The notes under the pieces were generated by a model. It was not told the DNA's origin. It ran no database searches and saw nothing but the letters and a program-made list of their open reading frames with translations. This document shows, piece by piece, positions 47,323 through 60,320 of a DNA stretch of 64,000 nucleotides. A program made the translations under genes and the position numbers. The DNA is from Diplocarpon mali. Lineage: Eukaryota > Ascomycota > Leotiomycetes > Helotiales > Drepanopezizaceae. Positions within the stretch are counted from its first letter, which is position 1. Each line of letters opens with the position of its first letter. The stretch spans positions 10,878 to 74,877 of the forward strand of contig JAENRP010000040.1 in NCBI GenBank assembly GCA_024741835.1, written 5' to 3'.

Positions 47323-48184
47323 CAGTCTTAGCGTTTCTAAGCTTAAGGGTAAAAATAGGGGATTGGTTCCTAAATTAGGATTTAATATTATACTAAAGTC
47401 TTAGTTCGTCTCTTTTCCGAATTTTCTTATAATAATGCCTTTATCAATTAGTATATTAGGCTCTTAAATAGCATTTACTTTATTGCGCTATCCTTAAGAC
47501 TTAAGTCTATAAAGAAGCGACTTAGTATTTATAATATTCGTCTAAGCCTTAATAAGGGTATTAAAGAGCTTTTGATTATATTCTATAAGGTGGATTTTCA
47601 ATTTGTCTTTATTAAGAAGAAACAACTCCTATACTTCGATTATAATCGATAGATCTATCTAAAAGCGTCAACTAATAATGGCTTTAAAGAGGCTACTATA
47701 ATTCTTAAGATAAAAAGCTGCCTTAAAAGGTGCAGTGGTTTTACGTATATTAATCTATTAAGGTACTAGAGGTTGCTTTAAAGCAAAGACTGAAAAGACA
47801 AAATCGGAGATTTAAGTCTCATTTTCTAAGGTATTCTTATTAAGGACAGCTATATAGTTATTGCAAAAGGCTATAAAACTACTAGTCTTATAAGAATTGT
47901 TTAAAAGCATTTTAAGAAGGTATTCCTATTTTATTATTATTATAATTAGATTGCTATTATTAGTAATAGGTCGTAAGATCTCCTTTCGCTTTAACTTTGC
48001 AATCATTTAAGCTAGTTGAGATTTTGAACCGAGTGCTTAAGAAGTCTATCGACTTGTCTTCTTTGCAAATAGAGTAAGTTTTATAGTCAATTGAGAGCCG
48101 ACCTACCTATTAAGGCTTTTAGAAGCTGGCCCTTATCTAATTAGTAGGATCTAATAATCTAAGACTTACTTTCTAATAAAATTG

Positions 48185-48207
48185 ACTTATAGGCCAGGAC
48201 TGCAAGT
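48185..48207. repeat. 23-bp palindrome, copy 14
   Basis: Arms ACTTATAGGC / GACTGCAAGT around CAG; 7 of 10 pairs. Reads T-C-S-P-G-L-stop-V-N in E2, roughly colinear with copy 10 in E1. Confidence 0.85.
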
Positions 48208-49570
48208 GAAAATCGGAATTTCTTTATTAATAGCACTTATATCTCTCTTTATTAAAACGACTTGATTATAAAGACTAAGGCTAATTAATTAAAGAGGTTT
48301 AAGATAGGCTATAAGCTAATAGGCTCTTCTACTTTTCACTATTATAGCTAAGAGGTAGAGTTTATAATATATCCAAAGGACTTATTAAGTAAGGCTGAAT
48401 ATTATATTATAGAGAAAATAAGAAGGTATAAAGGTCGCGTTATCCATAGGGCAGAAGTAATAAAGGTATATCTTTACTTCTTATCTTATAATAGAGAGGA
48501 ATGTATTTGTAAAAGCACTATTATTAGTAGTAAAATTGTCGATTAAGAAGCGGCATCTAAAGGGTTTAGGTATTATAATTGACCCTTCTTCTTCTATTTC
48601 CTCTTACTATTTATTGCTTAATAATATTAAAAAGAAAGAATTGTTCCATTCAATCGGCTCTAACGCCTTTAAGGCTTTAGGATCAGCCTTGAATTTTATA
48701 GTACCTAAAGATGCCTCTATTATTAATAGGTTAGATTTGCGTATTTTTAAAGAGATAAAGAACTGATTATTAGGGTAGATTAGAAAAAGATCAATATCTT
48801 CTATTATATAAAGAAGTTTAAGGTATTTAATAGTTTTATTAATATTAAATCCTTTATAATTAAGACTATAGTAAACCGAAAGAGAGCAAATATAAAGGTT
48901 ATAAAGTCTTCTTCCTTCGATTCTTACGCTAGGAAGATACTATTAAAAGCAAGTCTTTATTATAAAGGACACTTGAATATTATATTATTCTCTAAGCTTA
49001 AGGTTGAGAATGACCGATTGAGGCATATTGCTATAATTATAAATATCCTAATTAATAGATTCCTTTTTGCGTTCTCTTTCTTGTAAGATAAAATAGTCTC
49101 GCTTAGCATCTAAGAGACTAGGTTCTTGACTTTTATAATTATTAAAGAATTGAATAATATCTATAGAGGCGAACTTATCTAGGATAAGCTATTGAATCTA
49201 TCTAATAGCTCTCCTAGTTATCTCTAAAGTAGTAGGAATAGGGTCTTCTCTTATATTATCGTTTTTAAAACAGTTGTATATAAATATAAAGAAGTTAAGA
49301 ACTAGCTCCTTTAAGTTGTTAAGAAAAGAGTTTAAGCAAGCGCGCAATCCTTTGGTTTTAAATTGCAAATTAGCTAAGGTAGCTATTAAACGATCTATCC
49401 TTTTTAAAGGTCGAGCTAAAATAGGTTGTTTAGCTAAAGGAGAGTCCTTTGAAGATTTTGAAAATTCTAAAGAGGCTGCATTAAGCGTTTAGGCAGTTTG
49501 TTTAATAGCAGTTTCTAAAATCATTTTAGCAAAAGGTAGGTTAGGTCCAGTTTTAAAATTCTTATTTCTA

Positions 49571-49593
49571 ACTCTTAGTCTAGGACCGTAAGT
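49571..49593. repeat. 23-bp palindrome, copy 15
   Basis: Arms ACTCTTAGTC / GACCGTAAGT around TAG; 6 of 10 pairs. Reads D-L-T-Y-G-P-R-L-R-V-R in a frame that continues into the E2 segment homologous to E1 (LNNLKELVLNFF). Confidence 0.82.
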
Positions 49594-50406
49594 TAAATCA
49601 TATAGTTTAGCACTTATTATATCTTTAAGTTAAAAAGCGAATTTTAAAGCAAGCTTGATTATAAATAACCAATTCCCTTTTTTATTATTAAAGAAATCTC
49701 ATTTAAACTCTATTATAGGAGTCCAGTTCTCTTTTAAAATAAGCAAACTATAAGTAAAAGCGCAGAGCTTTAGTATATTAATAATAGTGCTATTAGGTAG
49801 AGTAATATCTATAGCCTAATTTGATCTTTTTATAGCCCTATTAGCTGCTATAAGTATTATATTAGATAGGCCTATAAATTTGCGACTGCGAATTCGATTG
49901 CCTTGGAATTTTACTACTCCTTTTTAAATGATAAAGAAATTGAGAATTTGAATAGCTCTAGCGGTAGGAGTATTTTCCTTAAGAATTTTTAATAATACTT
50001 ATCTTCTATTATTAGAATCAATATTTGTTAAAAAGCGCAAACGAAATAGGAGTCCTCTCTTATTGATGGCTAAATTATCTAGTTATTAAATAGATTCTTC
50101 TCTTTTATCTTAATCTATTCTGAAAGTGTTAGCCAAGGTTATATATTAATTTGCGTTAGCTAAGAATTCCTCTTTAAAGATTCCCTTTAGTCTTAATTCT
50201 TTAGTTAAGAAGTTGTCAAATTAGAGAATTCCAAGGGCTACCTAGGTTGAAAGGTTGCTAATAGCATTCGCGTAAGCTAAAAGGAGTTTTTATTACTCTA
50301 TATCTCCTAAGGCTACGTAGGTCGATTTAAAGCTCTTTAATAATATAATAGCTCTACTGTCTTAAGAGAAGTTTATAACTAGTGCTTATTTATCCCTTAT
50401 TATAGT

Positions 50407-50705
50407 TGTTGGTACGCAGATTCCTATGCAAGAGGCAAGCCATCCTCGTTCCTAGGGTCATCCTACATAGCTGTACTATATGCGATATAAGGGGTTTTGT
50501 ATGTATTTCAGACGGCTGTTTAGCCAGAGGACCTTAGAAGGATATCTATATGCGGCTAAGAGGGAATATAGGAAGGAGGACATTTAAAGGTATAAAGGTA
50601 CTATCTCAGTTATATAAAGATAGATAGATATTATAATAGATTCTTTTTAATAATAAGTACTTAACTATATTTATATAAATATCAATTATTAGTATAGAAC
50701 CTATA
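50407..50705 (+). repeat. Copia 5' LTR (299 bp)
   Basis: Starts TGTTGGTACGCAG and ends AGAACCTATA. Same length as the right LTR; most differences are transitions. Retains the TG terminus that is TA in the right copy, as a G-to-A change would produce. Confidence 0.96.
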
Positions 50706-50749
50706 CTAATTAGTAGTAGTACCTTTACTATAGATAGTAAGGTTATTAA

Positions 50750-53700
50750 ATTGAAGAATTCTTTCTTGATTTTAAGGAGTACTTAATTATATTTCTAGCT
50801 TACCTTAAATATTAACTTAAATGTATAAAGTAATATCAGTTACTATTAGAGGGGAAAAGGCAAAAGGTACGCGAATCTAGCTAGAGTTATTACTTTAAAG
50901 GTAGATACTATCCTCTTCTACCTGCGTTCTATTATATATTATAATTAGGGCAAAACCGGAGTGCAATTAGTATCCTAACTATAATTAGATAATAGTATAA
51001 TGATATATAAAATACGACTATATCGGACTTCTTTCGGACCCTATTAGGGCGTAGAGCAATATTCGGACAATATTAGGAAATGATTAAGAGGAGACTATTA
51101 ATACTACTTAATCTAGGGTAACCCTAGATATTAAGGGACCTTAAAAGGGATATAAGACCTTAAGAGGATTAACCTAGCAAAGAGGCCTTTAGATTAAAAG
51201 ATTAATATATAAAGAACTTTCGAAAGATATTATAAGATAGTAAAAGGAGAGGGCTATACTTTACTAAGGACTTTTAAAAGGAATTCTAAGATTAGATAGT
51301 TAGCGACTTTAAATTGCTAGATAAGGACATTTAATAATACTTAAGAGACGACCTTTGGTACTATAGAGTATACGTTTAGCGTAGGAAGGGCGTTTCGATC
51401 GGCTAGGCACTTTTCGATATAGTATACTAAGAAGGAAATGAGTAGCTAGAAGACTAGCTAAAGTCATAGACCTAAGAAGTACTAAACTCAGTTATAGCAT
51501 AATCTCTAAGATATAGAATAAAGTTTACTTTAGAATTTGCTAAATCTATGCGAATAAGCGAGCTACCTGCTTAGAGGGTTACTATAGTTAAATAGGAGAT
51601 ACTATATTAAGACTTGCTTCGGCAAGGATACCTTAGATATAATAATAATACTTTATAAGATAACCTATATAAAGCAGATACTTTAAGATAAACAACCGAA
51701 TGGTATAACCTTAAAAGAATATCTTATCAACCCCAATTAGGATGGACCTTAGTCTTATAATACCTAGAGATCCCGAATCCGATACTAATGCCGCCGATCC
51801 AATTGAGAGACGGATTATTACCACCCTTTACTATAAGGAGAGGTTTAAGAGCGCTTCTAGACCTTAATTAGAGCGACGCTCAACTATCTTAGTATATTAT
51901 AGAACCTTTGACTTCAGATTAGGCCAAAACCCTTATAAATCTAAGTAAGATATATATTAAGGAGACTTAGTACTTAGGTAGGAAAGATCACCTTAATAAG
52001 AAGCTTTATATATTTGCCGATTTGTATTAAAGAGCCTTAGTAGACTAAAGTATATAGCATAGAGCCTTTCCATTTATACTATAAGACTTGGCCTTAATAT
52101 ACTACTATTAGTACCTATAAAATAAGAACTTTAAGTTTGCTAAGTTAGTAAAGGCCATTCGGGCCAATTATAAGACTGAAGAGAGAAGTAGCAGATTCTT
52201 AAAGAGGTGGTTTCGGCTAACATTTGACCTATTCTGATAAAAAGACTATTAAAGAGGGAAACCGATCCTAACCTAACTTAAGAACTATGCTAAGGAGCTA
52301 TAAAACCTGCAATTAGGCCTATATGCTAGTATAAGGAACGATCGATCAATTAGAGATAGGCTTATATAAGGTATTTCTAAGAATCGGCTATTCCAAATGG
52401 CACTTTTTAAGCTACTAGCGACGTTCCTAGCTCTATTAGATAGCTTATAGACTTACGTAAGAGTAGTTGCCTAGGATAGACTATCCAAACCCTAGTACCC
52501 CAGTTCGGCTACTAATAGACCTTAATATTATTTGGCCAAAGAGCAAAGGCAATCTATAGTACACTTTTCGAATAGAAAGATGAAGTTTGCCTAAGGTAAT
52601 AAGAGAGGAATAACCTTTTAACTAAAATCAGGCTATATAAGGTACATTATATATTAGAAAAAGGACTGCTATAGTAGTAAGCACTTAAAAGAAGAAAGAG
52701 CCGCTTAGAAGTCTTATTATATAGCAAGCCGATAAGCTAAAGGGTATAAGCTAATAGATAAAATATATAAGGCATACCTCTTATAAAAAGATAAAGGAGC
52801 ATATTTAAAGGGCAATAGGACCGATAAGGATAAGTAGGAAACGTCTTTAGAAGAGGAGGACTAAGCAATTAGCGACCTTAAGGATAGTAATATCAACTTT
52901 ACTATAGTATTCCTAGCTTCTAATTAGGAATATAACTTAAGAACTGTGCTTAACCAGCTTGAAAAGTAGAAGGCTGAATACCTTTTAATAATAAGGGTTA
53001 ATAAACTGATACAAACAGACCCTAAGGTGTTTATAATATAGTAGACGGATCAATTCTTCTAAGGATTCTTAATTGATATAGGCGCTTTAAATAAAAATGT
53101 AAAAGGAATCAACCAATTTAAAGCCTTATAAAATATATAGGACGCAGTTCTAGCTCTACTCGGCGCTAAAAAGTATAAAATTACCTTTAGGGTAGGTTTA
53201 TAAAATGCAATCGGCAAGATAACTGTTTGAATACCGGCAGGCCTTATAGAGTTCTTAATTATAAAGGCAGATATACCGTTTTTAATCTGCTTATAATAAT
53301 TCGATAAAATGGAAGCTAAATACGACAATCTGCGCAATTTGCTTATTATCGGTAAGGAGAAATACTTAATTGTTAGAAAACATAGGCACCTATGGCTCTT
53401 ACTTAATATAATAAAGCAACTTCTAATAACTTTAAAAGGTACAATTAATATATACTACTTAATAGAAATAGAGATCCGAAGGCTATATAAAAGATTTGAA
53501 TATCCTTTAGTAAAATGCCTTAAATACCTCTTGAACTAGGCCGGTTATAATATCGACTCTAGTATTATAGCGAAAGTAAGGGAAATATACCGATATTATC
53601 AACTCTACGCTAACGCTCCTTATAGATTCCGATTTAAGCTATAAGATAATATCGACTTTAATTATACTATATATATCGATATTGCTTAGTTTAATAGAAG

Positions 53701-56400
53701 GAACGCCCTTTATATAGTTAATAAAGCGACGGGATTTAGAGCCGCAAGGTTCTTATAAAAGGGAATAGAAGTATATTCGGCCGATGTAGTATTTCGAGCC
53801 TTTAAATTAGCTTAGCTAAATACATATATTAGACCTTTTGATTTTATAGTATACGACTATAGTACTAACTTCAACTCGGCAAAGTTCAAAAGCTCTTTAA
53901 GATCTATAGGAATAACCTTTAAACTGGTTCCTATAAAGGCGCACTACTCTATCGGTAAGGTCGAATGGTATCATCGCCCTTTAAGATATACCTTTAAGAT
54001 AATAATAGCTAAATACCCCTAATTAAGCGATAATAAGAGGCTGTAAATGGCTGTTAAAGTAGTTAATGATATAGCAGGGCCTAATAGAATAATTCCTACC
54101 CTACTCGTTTTTAAGGCATATCTAAGGCTAATTGAACTAGATCTACCAAATCTGTTAGTAGAATAGAGGGCAGCAACAATTAAGAAGGCTATAAAGGAAG
54201 TGAAGAAGATCCACGCTACTCATAAGGTTAACAACGCTTTAAGTATAAGAAATGGCCCTAGAACTACTTATATCTACGATTTAAGGCTAAAAGACCTAGT
54301 ATTAGTATATTAAGAGAAGGGAGGATAGATAGGCCCATTTGAGTTCCTAGGCTTAAAGAACGAAACCTATATAGTTAATATCAGCAGCAGAATAAGGCAC
54401 TTTAGATCAATAAGCATACGTCTATTTAAAATCGATAATAAAGAAAACTGCCTAAAGGAAACTAAAGGAATTAAACCTAAGGATCGAACGACTACTAAAA
54501 GGGAGTAAAACGCAATTGATATTAATAAAGAAGTAGAGCCCTCTCGCTTAGCTAAGCCGCAACTTAATAGCTATAAGCAATCGCTAAGAGTAGAGGTTCC
54601 CTTTATTAAGCCTATTTCCAGCCTTCCTATAATTAATAATAATTATAATACTAAGATATAGATATCCTTTAGAGCAGATAATAAGCTATATATAGCTAAA
54701 TCGGAAGTATTCCTAATAGAGAAGGAGAATAAGGATTAAGAACTATCGCAGAAGCTATAGGTAGAAGGCAAGATTATTACTCTTAAGCGCCCTTTCTAGC
54801 AATCTCGCTTAAAGGAGTACTAAGGGCTAATGAATAAGGGGGTATTTATACTAATGAATAAAAATGACCCTACTATAAAAGGCAAAAGGATCTTTAAATC
54901 GAGAATGATTGATAAGATAAAGGGAAAGGAGATAGATCACCTATTTAAGAAATCACACCTAGTTGTATAGGCCTAGAATAATACTAGTAAGAAGGAGGAA
55001 GGCATAATCACTTAATCCCTAACTATCTAATAAGTAAGCCAACGCCTTTTAATATCACTTTTAGCATCAATTTAAGAATACTTTAAAGAATAGGGTAAAA
55101 AGGGCATTCTTAGCCTACGGGATATTATATAAGCGTATACCTAAGCAACTTTAAAGCTATTATATAATATATTTATATTTCCCTTATAAGATATTGCTAA
55201 GCTATTCCCTATAGGTACGGTCTTTAAAGTGGTACTGCCGCTCTATAGTATTCCCGAATTAGGAAATTACTAGTTTAGCACCTACTATAAGCACTATTGT
55301 AGTAATCTTAGTATAGCTAACTTAACTTATAACTCCTATCTATTATTAACCTTAAGCACTTCTCCCTTTTTTAGTATAGTAGGAATACAAACGGACAACA
55401 CTTTAATACTTAGAGAAGTAGACTTCTTGAAAAAGAAGGAGGATAAGATCAAAAGGGTAGGATTCCTTATAAAGCTAATACAATACCTATTAAGCACCGA
55501 ATTACTAGCTTTCAATAGGTGTATTATTTCCTAAGAAGGGGATATAATATATATGCGACAAAAGGGCTAAGGCTAAAGGCTGGAACTAGTCGATACTTCT
55601 TAAGAGGGCTATAAGCAATAATACTTAAAGTAGAGAGCAAAAGGAGCTTATTTAACTATAATCTACTAGCTAGAAGCTTCCTTCGATTTATCAGCTATAG
55701 CCTAATACTAGGATCTGATAGTTTAAGATGCAGAGAATTTAAATAAGCGACTTAAGTGGATTCGAAATAACCCTAAAAGAGGCCTGACCTACCTTGCTAT
55801 CAATTTGCAAAACGCTAAACTATTTACATTTATCGATAGATCTTTTGCTAATAATAAGGATTTAAGCTTACAAATCAACTATATTATCGTACTAGCTACT
55901 AAAGAGGAAGGAGAATCGCAGTTTACTTTAAAAGGCAATATTCTATACTATAGCTTAACGGAGTGTAAAAGAGTAATAAGAGCTATATTAGCCTTCAAAC
56001 TGTATACTATAGTAGCAGGTATTAATATGCTAGTTTCTATAGCTATAACGATCGATATGGTAATAGCTAAGCTAAGTCTACCCTGCCTCCTTACTATTAT
56101 ATATATAGATTCCCTCTCCTTATATAAGTATATTGTTAAATTAGGTACTATAAAGGAGAAGCAATTAATAATCGATATAATAGCTATTCGATAATCGTAT
56201 GAGAATAGGGAGCTTATAGAGATACGTTGGATCGATAGTGCTAGCAACCCTACCAATGCTATAATAAAAGCCAATCTAAATCAGGCCCTTTAGCAACTGG
56301 TAGATACTAATTTGATAACTGTTAGGAAGGAGGGATAGGTATAAAGGCCTATTAGGGCATAACTAGACTTGAAAAGGTCTTAGATTAATAATATCTGATA
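50750..56400 (+). pseudogene. Copia Gag-Pol pseudogene
   Basis: Recognisable plus-strand blocks despite many stops. Protease FLIDIGALNKNVKGINQF (family DTGA, with T changed to I). GAG-pre-integrase IEIRRLYKRFEYPLVKCL. Integrase FIVYDYSTNFNSAKFKSSL, HYSIGKVEWYHRPLR and LQMAVKVVNDIAGPN. Reverse transcriptase VVLPLYSIPELGNY and the catalytic block VGIQTDNTLIL. RNase H TFIDRSFANNKDLSLQINYI, CKRVIRAILAFKLYTIVAG and TIIYIDSLSLYKYIVKLGT. This is the fungal Copia branch with Q-T-D-D at the RT active site. Non-functional through RIP. Confidence 0.92.
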
Positions 56401-58131
56401 TTTTTAATTATAAGCTATTAGTAATTTTTTTATTTATTTTTTATTTTACTATAAGATATATTCCTACACTTACTATTACTACCTTCTTTTTATCTTTTCT
56501 TACTTACCTACATATACTTGCATTTTTTTATCACTTAAGTAGTATTAAAGAAGGAGGTTATAGCAAAGTAGCAATTATTATATTATTAAAGATAATAATC
56601 TACTAATGATTCTACCCTTAATAAGCACCTATCCTAAGCACTAGGATTTCTAAAGCGTAGATCCTTAAACCCTTAAGGCTTAAAAGCCTTATTACTTAAA
56701 GCAGCGGCTAAATTGGCCCGCTCCTCTTAAGCTTATACCTAAGCAAAAGCGGCTGCGATCTCCTTTGGATTCGGCTTATTTAAATTATTAAGATCCAGAT
56801 CCCTACCCTTTAGAGAGCCCTTAAAAGGCACCTATCTGCCCTTGCCTTTTTAGCAGCAGATATTATTAAAGGGAGCCTAAGAGCGGCCCCTAGCTAAGCT
56901 AAATAGCCCCTTTATATGCTAAAGGAAGCCGAGCACCTTAGCGCTTTAAGTTTTAAAATACCTAAGGGTAGCATTACCGCCCTAGATAGCGCGCAATAGA
57001 TCTTGCGAATAGTTAGTTATTAATATTAAATAAATTCAAAGGTACGTATAGCTTGCTAGATGTTCGCAAAGTCAATACTGCGGTAAAGAGCATAAGCTTC
57101 GTTTAGCTAAGCTAGCTAAAGGGCATCCTAAGTCTTTAGGACTATAGAGATTTATATTTAAGTCTCCTTAGATAGGATTTAGGCCGCCTCTTAGATCGCT
57201 TTAATATTGCTATTAACTTAAGCATCCTAAAGGATGATATACTTATCTTAAGCTTAGATAGGTATTTAAAATAGACATCTATTAGAGGTTATTAGAGTAA
57301 GAGGATATTAAAGGGCACTTACTAGGATATACTTAGCCTACTATGTAATATAGTAGTTATACTTCTTAGAAGTAAGAGTATTAAAGGCGCATATATGGCT
57401 AGTATTATTCTTACTAGCCTCCTTTCTTAATATTATATATGTATAACGTACGTATATCACCCGAAAGGCCTTAGGCAGATCTTTTAAGTTGCATTCGAGT
57501 ACTATCTAAGTTAGCGATATATATATCAAAGGGGGTCGGCCAACTATTAAAGCACTTACTAATAATAATAATATTAATAATAAGATAATATAGGATAAGA
57601 TCTACTAAAGGGTTAATCAACTTAAAAGTAAAAAGGGGAATCGACCTACTTATAAGAAGTAGGAATTAAAGTTGAAAGATCAAGGGAAGAGGGAAGCTCG
57701 ATATATATGCCTTCTTAAAGGCCCCTCTTTTCCCTTCCACAAATCATTATAATTCATAGCCATAGTGGATTACAATTCTAAATAACTCTTTAATAAAGAG
57801 TCTCAAACCTACTAGAACGCAACCAGACTATAATCGCACTACTACAAGGCTTAAATAAAGACCTTAGATTGCTTCTATCACTTAGACACCTTTCCTTTCC
57901 CTCTTTACTATTTTATCTTTACTATTTGCCTTTATCTTTACTATTCTACTTTATATATATACTATCCTTATTACCTATTATATCTGCCTTTACTATTAAG
58001 CTATTTGTCTTTACTATTCTATTCTTTATTACCATTTGATTATTTACTACCGATCTGCCTCCTTTATATACCTATTTTACGTACTTCCTTATATAAGTTG
58101 AAAAGGTCTTTTTAAAAGAAAGTACTGCTAG

Positions 58132-58430
58132 TATTGATACGCAGATTCTTATATAAAAGGCAAGCCATCCTCATTCCTAGGGTCATCCTATACAGCTATA
58201 CCATATGCGATATAAGGGGTTTCGTATGTATTTCGGACGGCTGTTCAGCCAGAGGACCTCAGAAGGATATCTATATACAGCTAGGAGGGAATATAAAAGG
58301 GAGGTCATTCAAAGGTATAAAGGTACTATCTCAGTCATATAGAGATAGATAGACATTATAATAGATTCTTTTTAATAATAAGTACTTAACTATATTCATA
58401 TGAATATCGATTACTAATATAGAACCTATA
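58132..58430 (+). repeat. Copia 3' LTR (299 bp)
   Basis: Starts TATTGATACGCAG and ends AGAACCTATA, followed by ATAGT. A 72-codon open frame inside it is an artefact of the LTR sequence. Confidence 0.96.
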
Positions 58431-58862
58431 ATAGTAGATAAAACCATTTGTGAGTTCTTTAGAGGCATATTGCTTGTGAAAGATAGGTAGTATAAATAAG
58501 AGAGTTTAATAGGGTATAAGAATTAAAAGGGCATATAAGTTGCAATAGGTTTGCTATATATATATTAAGGAAATTGGACTTTTTATTTATTATTTAAGGA
58601 AAGTAATAGGAATATTATAATTAAAGGCTAATATTAAGAATATAAAATAAGTTAAAGCAGGCAAGAATTTAAAGTGATCTTAAAAGATCTATATCTTAAA
58701 TAATAAAGGAGGCGACTTTGCTAAAAATGTAAAAATAAGGATTAAAGGAAGGTAAGACAATTAATAAGCTAGGAAATCGTTCGGTATTCCTACTTACGTT
58801 CTTCGGATATTTTAAGAATAATAACTTAAGGTTGCGATTAGTTAGGTATTTTAATATTCTTT
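58431..58862 (-). mobile_element. E2 N-terminal part and its upstream leader
   Basis: Continuation of E2 across the Copia insertion. Its upstream sequence reads (minus strand) short hydrophobic stretches such as LTYFIFLILAFNYNIPITF, similar in style to the leader upstream of E1 (RFYFFYFFYNPTRPIILAL), so both ORF blocks probably share a common 5' region, perhaps an LTR. Confidence 0.5.
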
Positions 58863-58885
58863 ATTCGTAGGACCGGCTTATAGGT
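58863..58885. repeat. 23-bp palindrome, copy 16
   Basis: Arms ATTCGTAGGA / GCTTATAGGT around CCG; eroded (4 of 10 pairs) but with the same length and flank (GTCAAATT). Minus strand reads L-T-Y-K-P-V-L-R-I. Confidence 0.65.
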
Positions 58886-60297
58886 CAAATTGGAAAAATC
58901 TTGGTCTTTATCTAAAGGTTTAAAATTGCTTATATCGCCGTCGGTTCTTGCAAAGGATTCGGAGGTTATATCAATTTCTAATTTGTCTTTTAAAGGGAAT
59001 AAGGTCTAATTGCATTAATAAAAGCGCTTTAGTCGGTTAGCTGCGAAGGTTCCCTTGATATCGACTTTATTAAGTTCCTAAAGAGAATAGTATCCCTTTT
59101 CTTTTTACTTAGATTTAACCTTAAATAGACCAAGCTATCGATAATCAAGTTTAGTATTTGCTAATATATTAATACTTCTTATAATATCATAGACTAGGAT
59201 AAGATTATCTTTTTAAATAGAATGCGTTTTAAGTACTTTAGAAGCAGCCTACGCTTCCTTAGCTTTTTCCTAATATCGTTTCTTTTGCAAAATGATTTCC
59301 TTTATATCTATATCTTAAAGCTTAAGTTATTAGTATCTTATTACAAGTAAATCGGAACGGTTCCGAATTTGACTATAGTCGAATAATCTCTAAATAGGCT
59401 ATTAGGATTTAAGAGGGAGCTATGCCTCTTTACTATAGATAAGGAAAAATAGTATAACTCCAGTCGGTTTATAGATTATCGTTTAATAAGCAAAGAGTAT
59501 TTTATAAAAGCGTTTTATCTAATCCTTAAATCCTTTATAAGTAACTTTAGATAGACTATTAAGAATATTATAGTATCCTTATTCTACTACTCTATTAGCT
59601 TTTAAGTTATATGCTAAGATTTGAACCTATTTAATGCCATATTTTCGCAAGAAAGCTTCAACTACTCCTTTGTTTTTAAGGCCTCTATTAATAGTTAATC
59701 TATTAAAAAGTCTATAGCAATAGACTACGTCTTCTTAAAGGAACTTTGCAATAGATTTAAAGTTAGTAGATCTTAAAGGTTATCCTTTAGGCCATCCTAA
59801 TAGGTCTTCCTTTGCTAAAGTAAAATATATTATCCTATTCTTAATAGTTAGTACTTATATAATATTAAGGCTGACTTTATAGAAAAGGCCTAATAGCTAG
59901 GTTAAGAATAAGGGATTTTCCTTATAATTAGGTTTTCGTTTCTAATAAGGGATGCAACTCTTTACAAAAGCTTTATAGTCCTTAAAAGAGCCTTTCTAAA
60001 AGAATTTTCTTAAGAGTTAGTAGTAAGTGGACTTAGCTCCTTAGTAGCTAGTTTCCTTATAAATATCCTAGATAGCTTTAGCCCTTAGTTTTTCATTATT
60101 TAAGCAGAGTTATATAAGGAATAAGTTATCGCTCCTTTTAAACAATCGTCTTCCTTATATTAAATAAATCAAAGCTTTAGCTTTGAATTTCTGAAAATCC
60201 TTAAGAGCAACTGTTTTTAATTATTTAAGTATAATTAAAAATTTCGCAATTTCTTTAGAATCACTTAAGTAGTTAAGTGATAAAATTCTCTTATTTG

Positions 60298-60320
60298 ACT
60301 TATAGGCTAGGCTTAAGAGT
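60298..60320. repeat. 23-bp palindrome, copy 17
   Basis: Arms ACTTATAGGC / GCTTAAGAGT around TAG; 7 of 10 pairs. In the linker between RNase H and integrase of the Gypsy pol. In the pol frame it reads R-L-L-S-L-A-Y-K-S-N, a different phase from the E1/E2 copies. Confidence 0.85.

Larger units (their letters stand above)
47041..50406 (-). mobile_element. E2: unrecognised transposon ORF block, homologous to E1 and split by a Copia insertion
   Basis: Minus-strand protein homologous to E1 over most of its length. Its N-terminal part lies beyond the Copia element: the frame enters from about 58.5 kb (ending MPLKNSQMVLSTI before 58431) and resumes at 50401 with sequence matching E1 (E2 STYVALGDIE, E1 STYRTLGEIE; E2 FDNFLTKELRLKGI, E1 FNNFLKNKLKIKGI). 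Both halves are RIP-mutated. Three 23-bp palindromes lie in it. Family not recognised. Confidence 0.6.
50407..58430 (+). mobile_element. Structurally complete Ty1/Copia LTR retrotransposon, RIP-inactivated
   Basis: 8,024 bp bounded by two 299-bp LTRs and a perfect 5-bp target duplication ATAGT (50402-50406 and 58431-58435). Plus-strand domains in order: Gag region (about 50.75-52.9 kb), aspartic protease (about 53.05-53.3), GAG-pre-integrase (about 53.33-53.55), integrase (about 53.62-54.15), reverse transcriptase (about 54.88-55.75) and RNase H (about 55.79-56.40). About 1.7 kb of non-coding sequence precedes the 3' LTR. It is inserted in E2, so it is younger than E2, and it contains none of the 23-bp palindromes. 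Confidence 0.95.

Noticed and set aside
58134..58352. 72-codon ORF as a gene
   Set aside because: It lies wholly within the Copia 3' LTR.
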